Of a DNA stretch of 59,925 nt, positions 27,610-36,478 are shown in pieces. A model generated the notes under the pieces. It was not told where the DNA came from. It saw only the letters and a program-made list of their open reading frames with translations, and ran no database searches. Both the position numbers and the translations under genes were made by a program. Positions within the stretch are counted from its first letter, which is position 1. The number at the start of each line of letters is the position of its first letter. This stretch comes from Desulfobacula sp. (GTDB lineage Bacteria; Desulfobacterota; Desulfobacteria; Desulfobacterales; Desulfobacteraceae), in the NCBI GenBank assembly GCA_012031875.1, contig JAAUSZ010000004.1, positions 1 to 59,925 of the forward strand. Reading direction: 5' to 3'.

Positions 27610-28773
27610 ATGAAAGCTTACCTCATCATGACCGGATTCATTCTCTCCTGGCTGGTTTCCCCGGAATCCCTGGCCATATCCGGCCGGATGGCCGGGCTCT
27701 CCGGCCGGATGGCCCTGGTTCCCCTTGCCGCGGCCCTGGGGCTGGCCGCTCTTTGCACCGCCCTGATCCATGACCGCAGATCGCCGGAAGGGCGGAATGA
27801 ATTGGCCTCCCTCTCTCCGGCCTACGGCAGGACCGCAGCCTCAGCCATGGTGATGACCGGCAGAATTCCCGTCCTGCTCTTTGCCTCCACGGCCATGCTG
27901 GTGTCGGCGGGGTTTGCCTTTAATGAAATCTTTGTCTACTGGTTTCCCAATTTTCTTTTTGCTTCCCTTTTGCTGGCCCTCGTCTGCGGCCTCCCCCTTT
28001 TCCATGAAAAGGCCGTATTATGGGGCCAGACCCTTTTTACCGGCATAGCCGTCCTCGGACTTCTGATCCTGATGGTCATGGGAATGGGCCGGGAAGGGCC
28101 GGAGGCGGCCGGTCCTGCTCCCTCCCTTTCCCGGCACCTTTTCGGCATGGCCTTCCTGCTCTTTCTCGGCTTTGATTTTTACCGGCCCGGAAACCAGAGG
28201 ATGCCGGCAGTCTACATCACTTTTGTCCCGGCCTTTGCATTGACGGCCGGATGGGTCCTGCTGGCCGTCGCACTTGTCCCCCTGCCCCGGCTTGCCGGAT
28301 CTTCCCTCCCCCATCTTCTGGTCGCCCGGGCCGCCGGAGGCGATACCGGAGGCTATGTGATCGGCGCCGTCATCATCAGCGGCGCCTTAAGCGGGGTGAA
28401 CGGGCTCCTTTTGGCCCTTCGAAGAACCCTTTCAGACCTTGCCGGGAAGCGGCTTCTCCCCAAAACCCTTGCTCAGGAGCGGCCTCCGGCGATTCTGGCC
28501 TTTATCCTGATCGAAACCATGATGATGGCGGGGGTGGCCGGCAATGAGAGGATTGATGCCATGGTCCGGGCCTCTCTCATTCTCTGGATGATATATCTGG
28601 GCCTGCGCTGTTTTGCCGCCCGGATCCAGGGGCAGGAATTCAGCCTCCCTGAAAAATGCTGCGGCAGCCTTGCCGCCGGATTGATTCTTTTTCTGGCAGG
28701 GGCGTTGATCATGGGCGACAGTGACTTTGGATACATTCTGCGGTTTCAGGTATCCGCCATCTCCTTTTTTTAG
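27610..28773 (+). CDS. APC-superfamily-like permease
   Basis: 387 residues from ATG 27610 (GAGG upstream); the frame is open to 27562. There are 10-12 hydrophobic helices with very short loops. The segment SGALSGVNGLLLALRRTLSD followed by KRLLPKTLAQERPPAILAF matches the helix-8 region of amino-acid/polyamine permeases. The helix-1 motif is not recognisable, so it is a divergent member. Substrate unknown. Its position after fdhD suggests formate or a related acid but this is guesswork. Confidence 0.6.
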   Translation: MKAYLIMTGFILSWLVSPESLAISGRMAGLSGRMALVPLAAALGLAALCTALIHDRRSPEGRNELASLSPAYGRTAASAMVMTGRIPVLLFASTAMLVSAGFAFNEIFVYWFPNFLFASLLLALVCGLPLFHEKAVLWGQTLFTGIAVLGLLILMVMGMGREGPEAAGPAPSLSRHLFGMAFLLFLGFDFYRPGNQRMPAVYITFVPAFALTAGWVLLAVALVPLPRLAGSSLPHLLVARAAGGDTGGYVIGAVIISGALSGVNGLLLALRRTLSDLAGKRLLPKTLAQERPPAILAFILIETMMMAGVAGNERIDAMVRASLILWMIYLGLRCFAARIQGQEFSLPEKCCGSLAAGLILFLAGALIMGDSDFGYILRFQVSAISFF

Positions 28774-28801
28774 TATTTTCATTGGTGTGGGCAAAAACCC
28801 A

Positions 28802-28817
28802 TGAAAGAATCTTTTCA
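28802..28817. promoter_or_regulatory. 16-bp dyad TGAAAGAATCTTTTCA before the rhodanese gene
   Basis: The near-palindrome TGAAAGAATCTTTTCA lies 28 bases before the rhodanese ATG, ahead of the AGGAGGAA ribosome site (28831-28838). The exact reverse complement occurs at 32913-32928, upstream of the sigma-54 operon, so the same regulator could act at both sites. Confidence 0.4.
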
Positions 28818-28844
28818 CAAAAAAATAAACAGGAGGAATGAACC

Positions 28845-29240
28845 ATGAAAAAACTTTTGGCAGGTTTGATTTTTGCCGTATTGATGATTTCCGGTACGGC
28901 ATCGGGCGATGAGGTCAGACTCCTTAACAAGGATGAACTCAAGGCCATGCTGGGAAACCCCGATCTTGTCGTGCTGGATGTCAGGGCGGGCAAGGACTGG
29001 AGTTCCAGTGAATTTAAAATCAAAGGCGCGGTCCGGCTGACCAATGACACCACGGAGGCGGTCATGAAAGACATTTCAAAGGACAAAACCCTGGTTTTTT
29101 ATTGCGCCTGACCCAATGAAGGCACCAGTGTCCGTGAGGCACGGAAATTCCTGGATCAGGGCTATAAAAACGTGTATGCATTAAAAGGCGGGTGGCGGGA
29201 ATGGTTCCGCAGCAAATACCCCCATGAAGAAAAATCCTGA
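28845..29240 (+). CDS. Exported rhodanese-like protein, probable selenoprotein (UGA-coded Sec89)
   Basis: A strong ribosome site (AGGAGGAA) precedes ATG 28845. The signal peptide MKKLLAGLIFAVLMISGTASG is followed by a rhodanese domain: VLDVRAGKDWSSSEFKIKGA, KTLVFYCA. At 29109-29111 an in-frame TGA replaces the Cys expected in the CxC-PNE loop. The frame continues without change into PNEGTSVREARKFLDQGYK, VYALKGGWREWF and stops at 29240, a complete 131-residue rhodanese. This is not an indel, unlike other breaks in the window. A hairpin fitting bacterial SECIS rules follows the UGA. Cys87 and Sec89 would form the active loop. Function: periplasmic sulfur or selenium transfer, or redox chemistry. 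Confidence 0.82.
29112..29144 (+). promoter_or_regulatory. Bacterial SECIS-like hairpin after the UGA codon
   Basis: Stem GUGUC (29128-29132) pairs with GGCAC (29138-29142) around the loop CGUGA; CC/GG extends it across a bulged A (29125-29126 with 29143-29144). The stem begins 17 bases after the UGA, and the second loop base is G followed by U, as SelB-recognised elements usually have. Confidence 0.7.
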
Positions 29241-29280
29241 TCCGGCCTAGGCCCTGGATCAGGAAAATCCTTTTTCATTT
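29236..29280 (+). terminator. Rho-independent terminator of the rhodanese gene
   Basis: CCTGATCC (29236-29243) and GGATCAGG (29256-29263) form an 8-bp stem overlapping the stop codon at 29238, followed by a CCTTTTTC stretch. Confidence 0.75.
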
Positions 29281-29295
29281 CTATACCGCGAAGGG

Positions 29296-29324
29296 GGGAT
29301 TGAGTCCCGGCGGGACTCAATCCC
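29296..29324. terminator. 13-bp perfect hairpin between convergent genes
   Basis: Arms GGGATTGAGTCCC (29296-29308) and GGGACTCAATCCC (29312-29324) flank the loop GGC, ten bases from the CoA ligase stop. There is no T-run on either side; it may still block or protect transcripts from both directions. Confidence 0.6.
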
Positions 29325-29333
29325 GTGTCGGGA

Positions 29334-30899
29334 TCAGGCAGACAGGGCCTTCTGGTCTTCCAGTTGCTTTAATTCAAAGCGCTTGACCTTGCCGGTGGCT
29401 GTTTTAGGCAGGTCCTCCACAAAATACACCCATCTGGGGAATTTATAATGGGCCAGTTCCTTTTTCACATAGTCCTTGATTTGTTTTTCAAGCAGGTCCG
29501 AGGGTGAATACCCCTTGTTCAGGACAACATAGGCGCAGGGCTTGACCAGGTCTTCATCGTCCCGGCCCGGCACGACCGCGCATTCCAGCACGGCCGGGTG
29601 CCCGATGAGACAGGCCTCCACTTCTATGGGAGACACCCAGATCCCGCCCACCTTGAGCATATCGTTGGACCGCCCCACATAGTAGAAGAATCCTTCCTCA
29701 TCTATGAAGAATTTATCATCCGTATTAAACCATTCGCCGATCATGGACTGTTTGGTTTTGGCATGCTTGTTCCAGTAACAGGCCGCGATGCTGTCCCCCT
29801 TGATCCAGACCGTGCCGATCTCTCCTTTGGGAACCTCATTCAATTTATCATCCACGATTTTGGCCTCATAGCCGGGCACAAGCTTGCCCGTGCTGCCGGG
29901 CCGGATATCCTCCTGGCGGTTGGAAATATAGATATGGACGATTTCCGTGGACCCGATGCCGTCCAGGATATCCAGGTTAAACCGTTTTTTCCACCGAAGG
30001 AAGATATCTGCGGGCAGGGCCTCCCCTGCCGATACGCAGAGCCTGACCCCGTCCATCTTTCCCTCATCGGCCGCCAGCATGGCGCCGTAGAGGGTGGGCA
30101 CACCGAAATACAGGGTGGGCCGGTGCCGGGCAACGGTCCTGTAAACGGATTCCGGGGTGGGGCGTTCCGGCATCAACACCGCGGTGGCGCCGACGCCGAA
30201 GGGAAAATACATCCCGTTGCCCAGGCCGTAAGCAAAAAAGAGTTTGGCCGCGGAAAAGCAGACATCCTCCTCCCGGACTTTCAGCACCTGTTTCCCATAG
30301 GTTTCCAGGCTGAAGAGCATATCATGCTGCAAGTGGACCGTACCCTTGGGCTTTCCCGTGGAACCGGAACTGTAGAGCCAGAAACAGGCATCATCGGGAC
30401 TGGTGGGGGCGGGGTCAAGGTCTTCGGAAAAAGAGGCGGCAAACTCCCCATAGGTCTTGGTCCCCGGCCGCGCACCATTGATCAGGACAATCTGCTCCAG
30501 GAATTTTAATTCATCTTTGATTTCTTCGATATTGGCGTACAGGCTCTCATCCACCACCAGTATCCTGGCCCGGCTGTCGTTGAGAAAATACAGGTAATCC
30601 TTGGGCCGCATCAGGGTGTTCAGACAGATGGGAACGGCGCCGGCCTTGATGGAGCCGAAGAACACCACGGGATAATACTCCATGTCCGGCATGAGCATGG
30701 CCAACCGGTCCCCCATCCGCATCCCGAAGGATAACAGGGCGTTGCCGAACCGGTTGACCTCCTTGGCCAGTTTCCCATAGGTCATTTTCCGGTCCTCGCA
30801 CAGGACAGCGATCTTGTTTTCCCGTCCCTCACGGATATGGCGGTCCACAAAATAATCGGCCGCGTTAAAATATTCTGATTCCATAATATCCAGTTTCAT
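29334..30899 (-). CDS. Benzoate-CoA-ligase-family AMP-forming acyl-CoA synthetase
   Basis: 521 residues, full length for the family. The AMP-binding signature is WLYSSGSTGKPKGTVH at about 176-191; then FGVPTLYGAML, VSAGEALPADIF, DGIGSTEIVHIY and YVGRSNDMLKVGGIWVSPIE; the catalytic lysine lies in PKTATGKVKR. FFAYGLGNGMYFPF is the aryl-binding region typical of benzoate and 4-hydroxybenzoate CoA ligases. It would activate an aromatic acid to its CoA thioester, the first step of anaerobic aromatic degradation. It is the last gene of a sigma-54-driven set with a Na+ symporter. The exact substrate is uncertain. Confidence 0.88.
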   Translation of the reverse strand: MKLDIMESEYFNAADYFVDRHIREGRENKIAVLCEDRKMTYGKLAKEVNRFGNALLSFGMRMGDRLAMLMPDMEYYPVVFFGSIKAGAVPICLNTLMRPKDYLYFLNDSRARILVVDESLYANIEEIKDELKFLEQIVLINGARPGTKTYGEFAASFSEDLDPAPTSPDDACFWLYSSGSTGKPKGTVHLQHDMLFSLETYGKQVLKVREEDVCFSAAKLFFAYGLGNGMYFPFGVGATAVLMPERPTPESVYRTVARHRPTLYFGVPTLYGAMLAADEGKMDGVRLCVSAGEALPADIFLRWKKRFNLDILDGIGSTEIVHIYISNRQEDIRPGSTGKLVPGYEAKIVDDKLNEVPKGEIGTVWIKGDSIAACYWNKHAKTKQSMIGEWFNTDDKFFIDEEGFFYYVGRSNDMLKVGGIWVSPIEVEACLIGHPAVLECAVVPGRDDEDLVKPCAYVVLNKGYSPSDLLEKQIKDYVKKELAHYKFPRWVYFVEDLPKTATGKVKRFELKQLEDQKALSA

Positions 30900-30920
30900 G
30901 ATTGATCTCCTCTTGATGAT

Positions 30921-32414
30921 TTATCTGCTTAGAATCGGGTGGAAAAAGAACCCGAGACTTTTTTCTTCTGTTTTACCGGGTGAGGTCAGGAAGGACCCCA
31001 CAAAGAAAACAACCCCGGAAGCGATGAGCGAAGCCAGGAATCCGTTCAACTGGAACAGAGATTCCTGGGGAAAAAGGACCATATTCTTGCCGCCCGCGAT
31101 AAAAAACGCAATATTCGATATCACCCCGACAAGGGTGGACAGGATGGCCCCGGCGGCCGTGGCCCGTTTCCAGTAATAGGCCCCCCAGAGGGCGAAAAAG
31201 GTCACGGCCACGGTGCCAAAGGCAATGACGGAAAGTTCCGCCACAGGGGTCTTGGGATCCCAGGCAATGACCACGCAGACCGCCATGATCAGGGCCACCC
31301 AGATCCGGGCCAGGAAAATCAGCTCCAGGGGCTTGGTTTCCGGCCTCAGGGTTTTGATGATATCCACGGAAATATTGGTGGCGTTTCCGAAAACAAGGCC
31401 GTTCACCGTGGACATGGCTGCGGTGAACCCGCCGGATACGGCCAGGGCCGCCAGCCAGTCCGGCATGGTGGCAGACGCCACCAGCCCGAAGATCTTATCC
31501 GCCTCCACCCCCTTCAGCCCGGGAACAATGAGGGTGCCGGCAATGCCGATGATGGTGGGCAGGGTGATGACCACCAGGCAGATCCCGCCAAAGGACAGGA
31601 ACATGGCTTTGAGCCCGCGCACGGACCGGCTGGCATAGGCGTGCATATAGGGCTGGGGAAAACAGACACAGCCCAGGCACATGGCCGAGGCCATACCGAA
31701 AATCATGGGATAACTCCAGACCTTGCCCCCGGACCAGCCGAGCTGGAACAAATTGGGATGCTTGGCCAGGACCTGGTCCATGGTGGCGGCAAAACCGCCG
31801 TTTTTCATCATGACAAAAAAGAAGAGGACAAAGACCATGAGGGAAAAAAAGACCCCCTGGGCGGCATTGACCCAGGCCGCGCCTTTCATCCCGCCCATCA
31901 TCAGATATAAGGCGATGAACAGGGGAACGAAGAACAGGCCCACATGATAGGTAATCAGGCCTTCACTCATGGTTTCCAACATGACCCCGATTCCCTGGAT
32001 CTGGGCCACCAGATAGGGAATGGAGGCCACCAGGACCACCAGGACCAGGATGATTTTCATGGGGGTGCCGTACCGCTCGCCAAAGGGCGCACCCATGGAC
32101 ATCCATTTTCTGGCCCGTCCCAGGAGAAAGGTTTTTTTGTGCATATAATACCATAAAAAGCCCAGGGGCACCAGGTTGGCGGTCAGCACATAGAGACTGC
32201 CGAACCCCAGGCGGTATCCGAACCCGGCCATGCCGAACATGGAAAAGGCGCTCAAAAAAGAGGCCAGGAGGCTGAAAATGAGAATAAAATAGCCAAGGCT
32301 GGAGCCGGCCGTAAAATAATCATCTGCATTTTTTGTAAATCCCTTGCTAAAGGCCAGATAACTGATAAACACCGATACCAGACAGATCCCGGTAATAATG
32401 ACGGCAGCCAGCAT
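30921..32414 (-). CDS. Sodium:solute symporter (SSS family)
   Basis: 497 residues with about 13 helices. The N-terminal YLAFSKGFTKNADDYFTAG followed by SLLASFLSAFSMFGMAGFGY is the SSS pattern for helices 1-2, including the Na+-site serines. AVSGGFTAAMSTVNGLVFGN (helix 8) is the second Na-site region. It is preceded by one base by a small membrane protein and followed by the CoA ligase 21 bases on. This suggests uptake of the acid that the ligase activates, or of acetate/propionate-like acids. Confidence 0.88.
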   Translation of the reverse strand: MLAAVIITGICLVSVFISYLAFSKGFTKNADDYFTAGSSLGYFILIFSLLASFLSAFSMFGMAGFGYRLGFGSLYVLTANLVPLGFLWYYMHKKTFLLGRARKWMSMGAPFGERYGTPMKIILVLVVLVASIPYLVAQIQGIGVMLETMSEGLITYHVGLFFVPLFIALYLMMGGMKGAAWVNAAQGVFFSLMVFVLFFFVMMKNGGFAATMDQVLAKHPNLFQLGWSGGKVWSYPMIFGMASAMCLGCVCFPQPYMHAYASRSVRGLKAMFLSFGGICLVVITLPTIIGIAGTLIVPGLKGVEADKIFGLVASATMPDWLAALAVSGGFTAAMSTVNGLVFGNATNISVDIIKTLRPETKPLELIFLARIWVALIMAVCVVIAWDPKTPVAELSVIAFGTVAVTFFALWGAYYWKRATAAGAILSTLVGVISNIAFFIAGGKNMVLFPQESLFQLNGFLASLIASGVVFFVGSFLTSPGKTEEKSLGFFFHPILSR

Positions 32415-32415
32415 A

Positions 32416-32706
32416 TTATTTCCCCTCCTTAACGGTTTCCTGCGAATTTGTTTTTAAAAGTTCGTCCATGATGGGTTGAAGGTCTTCGTCATAAAGCGCC
32501 AGGTCTGAAAAAAACAGAAACCCCCATTCGATCAAGAAAAGAGCCGCCCCGATCAGCAGCAGGATAAAGGCCCAGGAGGGCATTGACATGATCAGACCGA
32601 CTTCCCCGTAGCTTCCATACCCGACGGGGGACCAGCAGAGCACCGTGAGAACCAGAAACACGCATAAAAAGACCGCATTTTTCATTTTGCTTGCATTCGA
32701 CGCCAT
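32416..32706 (-). CDS. Small two-helix accessory protein of the symporter
   Basis: 96 residues with helices at about 9-28 and 42-67 and an acidic cytoplasmic tail (DEDLQPIMDELLKTNSQE). AAAAGGAGAAAGTC is a strong ribosome site for the ATG at 32706. Its stop is one base from the symporter start, so the two are coupled. Several SSS transporters have such small partners; the family was not recognised by name. Confidence 0.7.
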   Translation of the reverse strand: MASNASKMKNAVFLCVFLVLTVLCWSPVGYGSYGEVGLIMSMPSWAFILLLIGAALFLIEWGFLFFSDLALYDEDLQPIMDELLKTNSQETVKEGK

Positions 32707-32790
32707 TGACTTTCTCCTTTTGTGTTAAAAAATCAAATTTACCGACTCATTGACCCATGAAGCTTCTTCCTTTTATTGGGCTTATTACAG

Positions 32791-32806
32791 AGCAATTCCC
32801 GTGCCG
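32791..32806 (-). promoter_or_regulatory. Sigma-54 promoter of the symporter/CoA-ligase operon
   Basis: The minus strand reads CGGCACGGGAATTGCT: GGCAC, five bases, TTGCT, the -24/-12 spacing of sigma-54. It lies 85 bases upstream of the first start (32706) and next to a gene for a sigma-54 activator. Confidence 0.72.
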
Positions 32807-32891
32807 GGGATCGCACAGGGGAAAATCACGGGGCCATGGCCGGAAAAATGCGGCTTTACGATTTTTAAAACCCTCAGGAAGAGAAAATTCG

Positions 32892-32928
32892 CCTGAAAGT
32901 TTCTTTCAGGACTGAAAAGATTCTTTCA
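32892..32928. promoter_or_regulatory. Two tandem dyads, probable activator binding sites (UAS)
   Basis: CCTGAAAGTTTCTTTCAGG (32892-32910) is a perfect 8+3+8 palindrome. TGAAAAGATTCTTTCA (32913-32928) is a similar dyad. Their centres are about 20 bases apart (two helical turns) and lie about 110-140 bases upstream of the expected transcription start, the standard distance for an NtrC-type activator. The second overlaps the end of the regulator gene. Confidence 0.6.
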
Positions 32929-34275
32929 TTTTTCAGGCGGTGAAAGATGATATCTCAGGATTTTTTTTCTCAGGGTGGGCAAAGAGATCTTTAAAATTTC
33001 CGCGGCCCTTGTCCGGTTCCATTTTACCGATTCAAGAATATTGAAGATGTGCCGGGTTTCAACCCCGGAAAGTGATCCGTCAAGGACAAGGCCTTCGGTT
33101 TCAACCGGGTAAAGGGATAAGACGGATTCCAGGGTATCCAGATGGATCATACTCCCCCGGGACCGGACGGCCGCGGCCACGATGATATTTTCCAGCTCCC
33201 TGACATTCCCGGTCCAGGGGTGGCCTTTGAGTCTTTCCAGGGCCCCCTCCTGGAGGGTCATCGGTTTCACCCCAAGGTCGTGGGCCGCTTTTTCGATAAA
33301 ATGGGCGGCCAGATCGTCAATGTCGGAGAGGCGCTGCCTCAGGGGCGGCATCAGGATGGTCACCACCTTGAGGCGGTAATACAGATCCGATCTGAAAGTT
33401 TTTTCCCTGACCATGTGGGCCAGGTCCCGGTTGGTGGCGGCAATGATCCGGCACCGGGACTGCTGAAGGGTTTCTCCCCCCACCTGCATATATTGTTTGC
33501 GTTCCAGGAATCCCAGGAGCTTTCCCTGGAGGTTCAGGGGCAATTCCCCGATTTCGTCCAGAAACAGGGTCCCGTCCCGGGCCAGTTCGATCTTGCCCGG
33601 CCGTGAACTGACGGCCCCGGTAAAGGCTCCCTTGGTATGGCCGAACAATTCGCTTTCAAGAAGGGTGTCCACCACGGCCGAACAGTCAAAGGTGACAAAG
33701 GGCTTTTTACAAAAGGGGCTGCTCAGGTGGATCCGCCTTGCGGCCAGCTCCTTCCCGGTCCCGGTCTCGCCGGTGATCAATACCGCGGCCCGGTTCTGGC
33801 AGACCATGCCGATCATCTTATAAACCTCTTTCATGGCCCGGCTTTTTCCCACAATCCCGGCGTCTGAATAGGAAGGCCGGCCATGGTCCTTTTCCATGGT
33901 CCTGAAATCCTCATGAAAGCTGTCAACGGCATCCGTGACGGTCTTTTCAAGCTCATCCGCATCCAGGGGCTTATGAATATAATCATAGGCCCCCCGTTTC
34001 ATGGCCTCAATGGTGGTTTCCATATCCTGGAAGGCCGTGATCATGATGATTTTGGATAAGGGATAAACCGACCGCATCCCGGCCAGGGCGTCCAGGCCGC
34101 TGCCGTCGGGAAGCCGGATATCCAGGATCACCACAGGCGGCCTCAATGATTCAAAGGCCGCAAGGGAGGCCGCGACCGTGGCGGCCGTATGGATATGGTG
34201 CCCTTTTTCAGACAGGAACATGGCAATGGACTCCCGGATGGCCTGTTCGTCATCCACCACAAGAATATCAACCAT
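32926..34275 (-). CDS. NtrC-family sigma-54-dependent response regulator
   Basis: 449 residues. The receiver (1-120) has VVDDEQ, the phospho-Asp in VILDIRLPDGSG and the Lys in YIHKPLDADE. The AAA+ domain has GETGTGKELAAR (Walker A), ELFGHTKGAFTGA (the sigma-54 contact GAFTGA loop), GTLFLDEIGELP and an arginine-finger region PPLRQR. The C-terminus is a Fis-type helix-turn-helix (NRTRAAEILKISLPTLRKK). It is cotranscribed with its kinase (8-base overlap) and probably activates the operon read away from its stop. Confidence 0.93.
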   Translation of the reverse strand: MVDILVVDDEQAIRESIAMFLSEKGHHIHTAATVAASLAAFESLRPPVVILDIRLPDGSGLDALAGMRSVYPLSKIIMITAFQDMETTIEAMKRGAYDYIHKPLDADELEKTVTDAVDSFHEDFRTMEKDHGRPSYSDAGIVGKSRAMKEVYKMIGMVCQNRAAVLITGETGTGKELAARRIHLSSPFCKKPFVTFDCSAVVDTLLESELFGHTKGAFTGAVSSRPGKIELARDGTLFLDEIGELPLNLQGKLLGFLERKQYMQVGGETLQQSRCRIIAATNRDLAHMVREKTFRSDLYYRLKVVTILMPPLRQRLSDIDDLAAHFIEKAAHDLGVKPMTLQEGALERLKGHPWTGNVRELENIIVAAAVRSRGSMIHLDTLESVLSLYPVETEGLVLDGSLSGVETRHIFNILESVKWNRTRAAEILKISLPTLRKKILRYHLSPPEK

Positions 34276-35802
34276 TTATTTCTCCCAGGGGCAGAAACAC
34301 TTCAAAGGCCGCGCCCCGGCCTTTTGAATCCGCCACCCTGACGCTTCCTTTGTGGGCCGTGGCGATCTGCTTCACATTGGAAAGCCCGAGGCCGGTGCCC
34401 GTTGTCTTGGTGGTATAAAAGGGTTCAAAAATCTGGGGTAGCAATTCCTTGGATATGCCTTTGCCGTCATCCTCAACCCGGATCACGGCATATCTTTCCC
34501 CTTTCTGGCTTCTTTTTTTGGTCGAGATCCGGATATGGCCTTCATCCTCAATGGAATCCAGCGCGTTCAGCAGGAGATTGATCACCACCTGTTCGATCTT
34601 GCCCTTGTCCGCGGGAAAACAGGGCAGGGCCTTGTCCACATCAATATCGCACTGAATCTGCCGCTTGTTGAATTTAACCTCCAGGAGATCCGCGCAGGAA
34701 TAGATGATCTCGTTGATGTCAATGCCGGAAAGTTGCAAAGACACCGGCTTGGCAAAATCCAGAAGCTCCTGGAGAATGCCTTCCAGCCGCTTGATTTCCC
34801 GTTCCGAAATATCCAGGCGCTTTTTGTCGTTGCCCTGGAAGATATGGTTCTTGCCCAGGATCTGGAGGTTCATTTTAACCGAGGACAAAGGGTTTCTTAT
34901 CTCATGGGAAAGGGAGGCGGTCAATTTCCCGATATAGGCCATGCGTTCTATTTCCCGGCTCTTTTTTTCCATTTCCACCCGCTTGGTGATATCCCTGACA
35001 ATACACAGATTATTCTCCCGGCCTTCAAACCGGGAGGGCCGGAAATTGATTTCCGTGGGCAGGCTTTCCCCGGTCCGGTCAGCCGGAGATATTCAAAGGC
35101 TTCGGGTTCGGTCTCCTTTTCAATGGCCAGGGTCAGGATGCTCCTGACTTTTTCCCTGTCTTTTTCAGCCACAAAAAACAAGAAAGAATCCGTGGGCACC
35201 TTTTCCAGGTACCCGTGCATCCTGCAGAAGGCCGGGTTGATAAAGGCGATCTTATCCTGGTACAGGACCAGATATCCGTCGCTGATGTCTTCCACCAGGG
35301 TCTTGTATTTGAGTTCGGATTCCTTGAGTTCCGAAGTTCTTTTGGCCACATCCTTTTCAAGCCGGCCGGCATAAGCTTTCAGATAGTGTTCGTGCATTTT
35401 CTGAAAATGATAGCTGAACCGATGGATGGTATAGGCCAGGCAGGTATTGAGGGCCTCGATATTCCTGCAGAGGAATTCTTTGGGTGATTCTTTCACCAGG
35501 ATGGGGATGATGATCTGGCGGTAGAGTTCAAAGGCCTTTTGCACGTCCTGCAGGGCAAAGCCTTCTTTCAGCCTGATCCGGGTAATCTCGTTGATAAATT
35601 CGTTAATGGGGGCATAGTCATTTCCGGCAATCATACGGCAGAAGGAGTCACAGGCCTCGCCCGTGGTCATGGTCAACTCCTCCGGGGACCTGCGGGCATA
35701 TTGCTCGGACACCTCCGCCTTCAGCCTGTCCCGCCACTCGGAAACGATCTCTTCCCTGTGCCGGGCCAGAAAAGGCTCCCAGTTAAAATTCTCAGCCGCC
35801 AT
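34268..35802 (-). CDS. Sensor histidine kinase with RsbRD-type N-terminal domain and PAS (frameshifted)
   Basis: The first 140 residues (FLARHREEIVSEWRDRL, INEFINEITRIRLKEGFALQ) resemble the RsbRD/RsbT co-antagonist N-terminal domain. A PAS domain follows (YKTLVEDISDGYLVLYQDKI). The frame is lost at about 35080 and resumes with ITKRVEMEKK. The kinase has LSHEIRNPLSSVKMNL, NLLLNALDSIED, DDGKGISKELL and GTGLGLSNVKQ. No membrane helices are present, so it is a cytoplasmic sensor. It overlaps the regulator start by eight bases. The signal is presumably linked to the aromatic-acid uptake and activation genes. Confidence 0.87.
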
Positions 35803-35811
35803 GGGTCCGGA

Positions 35812-36369
35812 TCAGTCCAAGGGCAAGGCAAGTCCCTGCATGACTTCTTTTTTCTTTTCATCGGAATAGAGAAGCGCCACCAGGGTCAGGGCGAATTCGC
35901 AGGCAACCCCCGCGCCCCGTCCGGTGATGCAGTTTTCATCCACCACCACCGCGGAAGAAAGGACCCGGCCCTGGTCTATTTGGTTTGAAAATCCGGGATG
36001 GCAGGTCACCCTGCCCGGAGTGACCAGGCCGTATGGGTGAAGAACCACTGCCGGGGAAGCGCAGATGGCGGCATAATATTTTTTCTCTCCTGCCTGGCGT
36101 TTTAAAAGCGCCTCAAGCTCCTTTGAGGCCCTGAGATTGTCTGCTCCCGGAATTCCGCCGGGCAGGACAATGAGATCGAACTCTTCCTCCATGCAGTCTT
36201 TGATGAGCCGGTCCGCCTTGAATTCAAGGCCCCGGGAGGCCTTGACGGCCATTGTATCCACCGATGCGGCAACCACCTCGGCCCCGGCCCTTCTCAGGAC
36301 ATCAATGATGGTGACGGCTTCCATTTCCTCAATGCCCTGGGCCACCGGTACAAGCACTCTTTTTGTCAT
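35812..36369 (-). CDS. DJ-1/PfpI-family protein
   Basis: 185 residues. VLVPVAQGIEEMEAVTIIDV at the start, LIVLPGGIPGADNLR, and the nucleophile elbow AAICASPAVVL with its reactive Cys all match the DJ-1/YajL subgroup. Members protect against oxidation or glycation damage, though several activities are claimed. It precedes the kinase by nine bases, so it probably belongs to the same transcript. This link to a signalling pair is unusual. The ribosome site is AAAAGAGGTGAACC. Confidence 0.9.
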   Translation of the reverse strand: MTKRVLVPVAQGIEEMEAVTIIDVLRRAGAEVVAASVDTMAVKASRGLEFKADRLIKDCMEEEFDLIVLPGGIPGADNLRASKELEALLKRQAGEKKYYAAICASPAVVLHPYGLVTPGRVTCHPGFSNQIDQGRVLSSAVVVDENCITGRGAGVACEFALTLVALLYSDEKKKEVMQGLALPLD

Positions 36370-36478
36370 GGTTCACCTCTTTTGTATTGATTCCATCATG
36401 AAGATACCCAAAGATATCAGGTGAACTTGCTGAAGTCAACCGGATGAAACAACCGGCATCGGGGATGGCCGGGCCCTG

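Noticed and set aside
29109-29111. The rhodanese TGA as an ordinary nonsense mutation.
   Set aside because: The downstream half is fully conserved in the same frame, a SECIS-like hairpin follows, and the position normally holds Cys.
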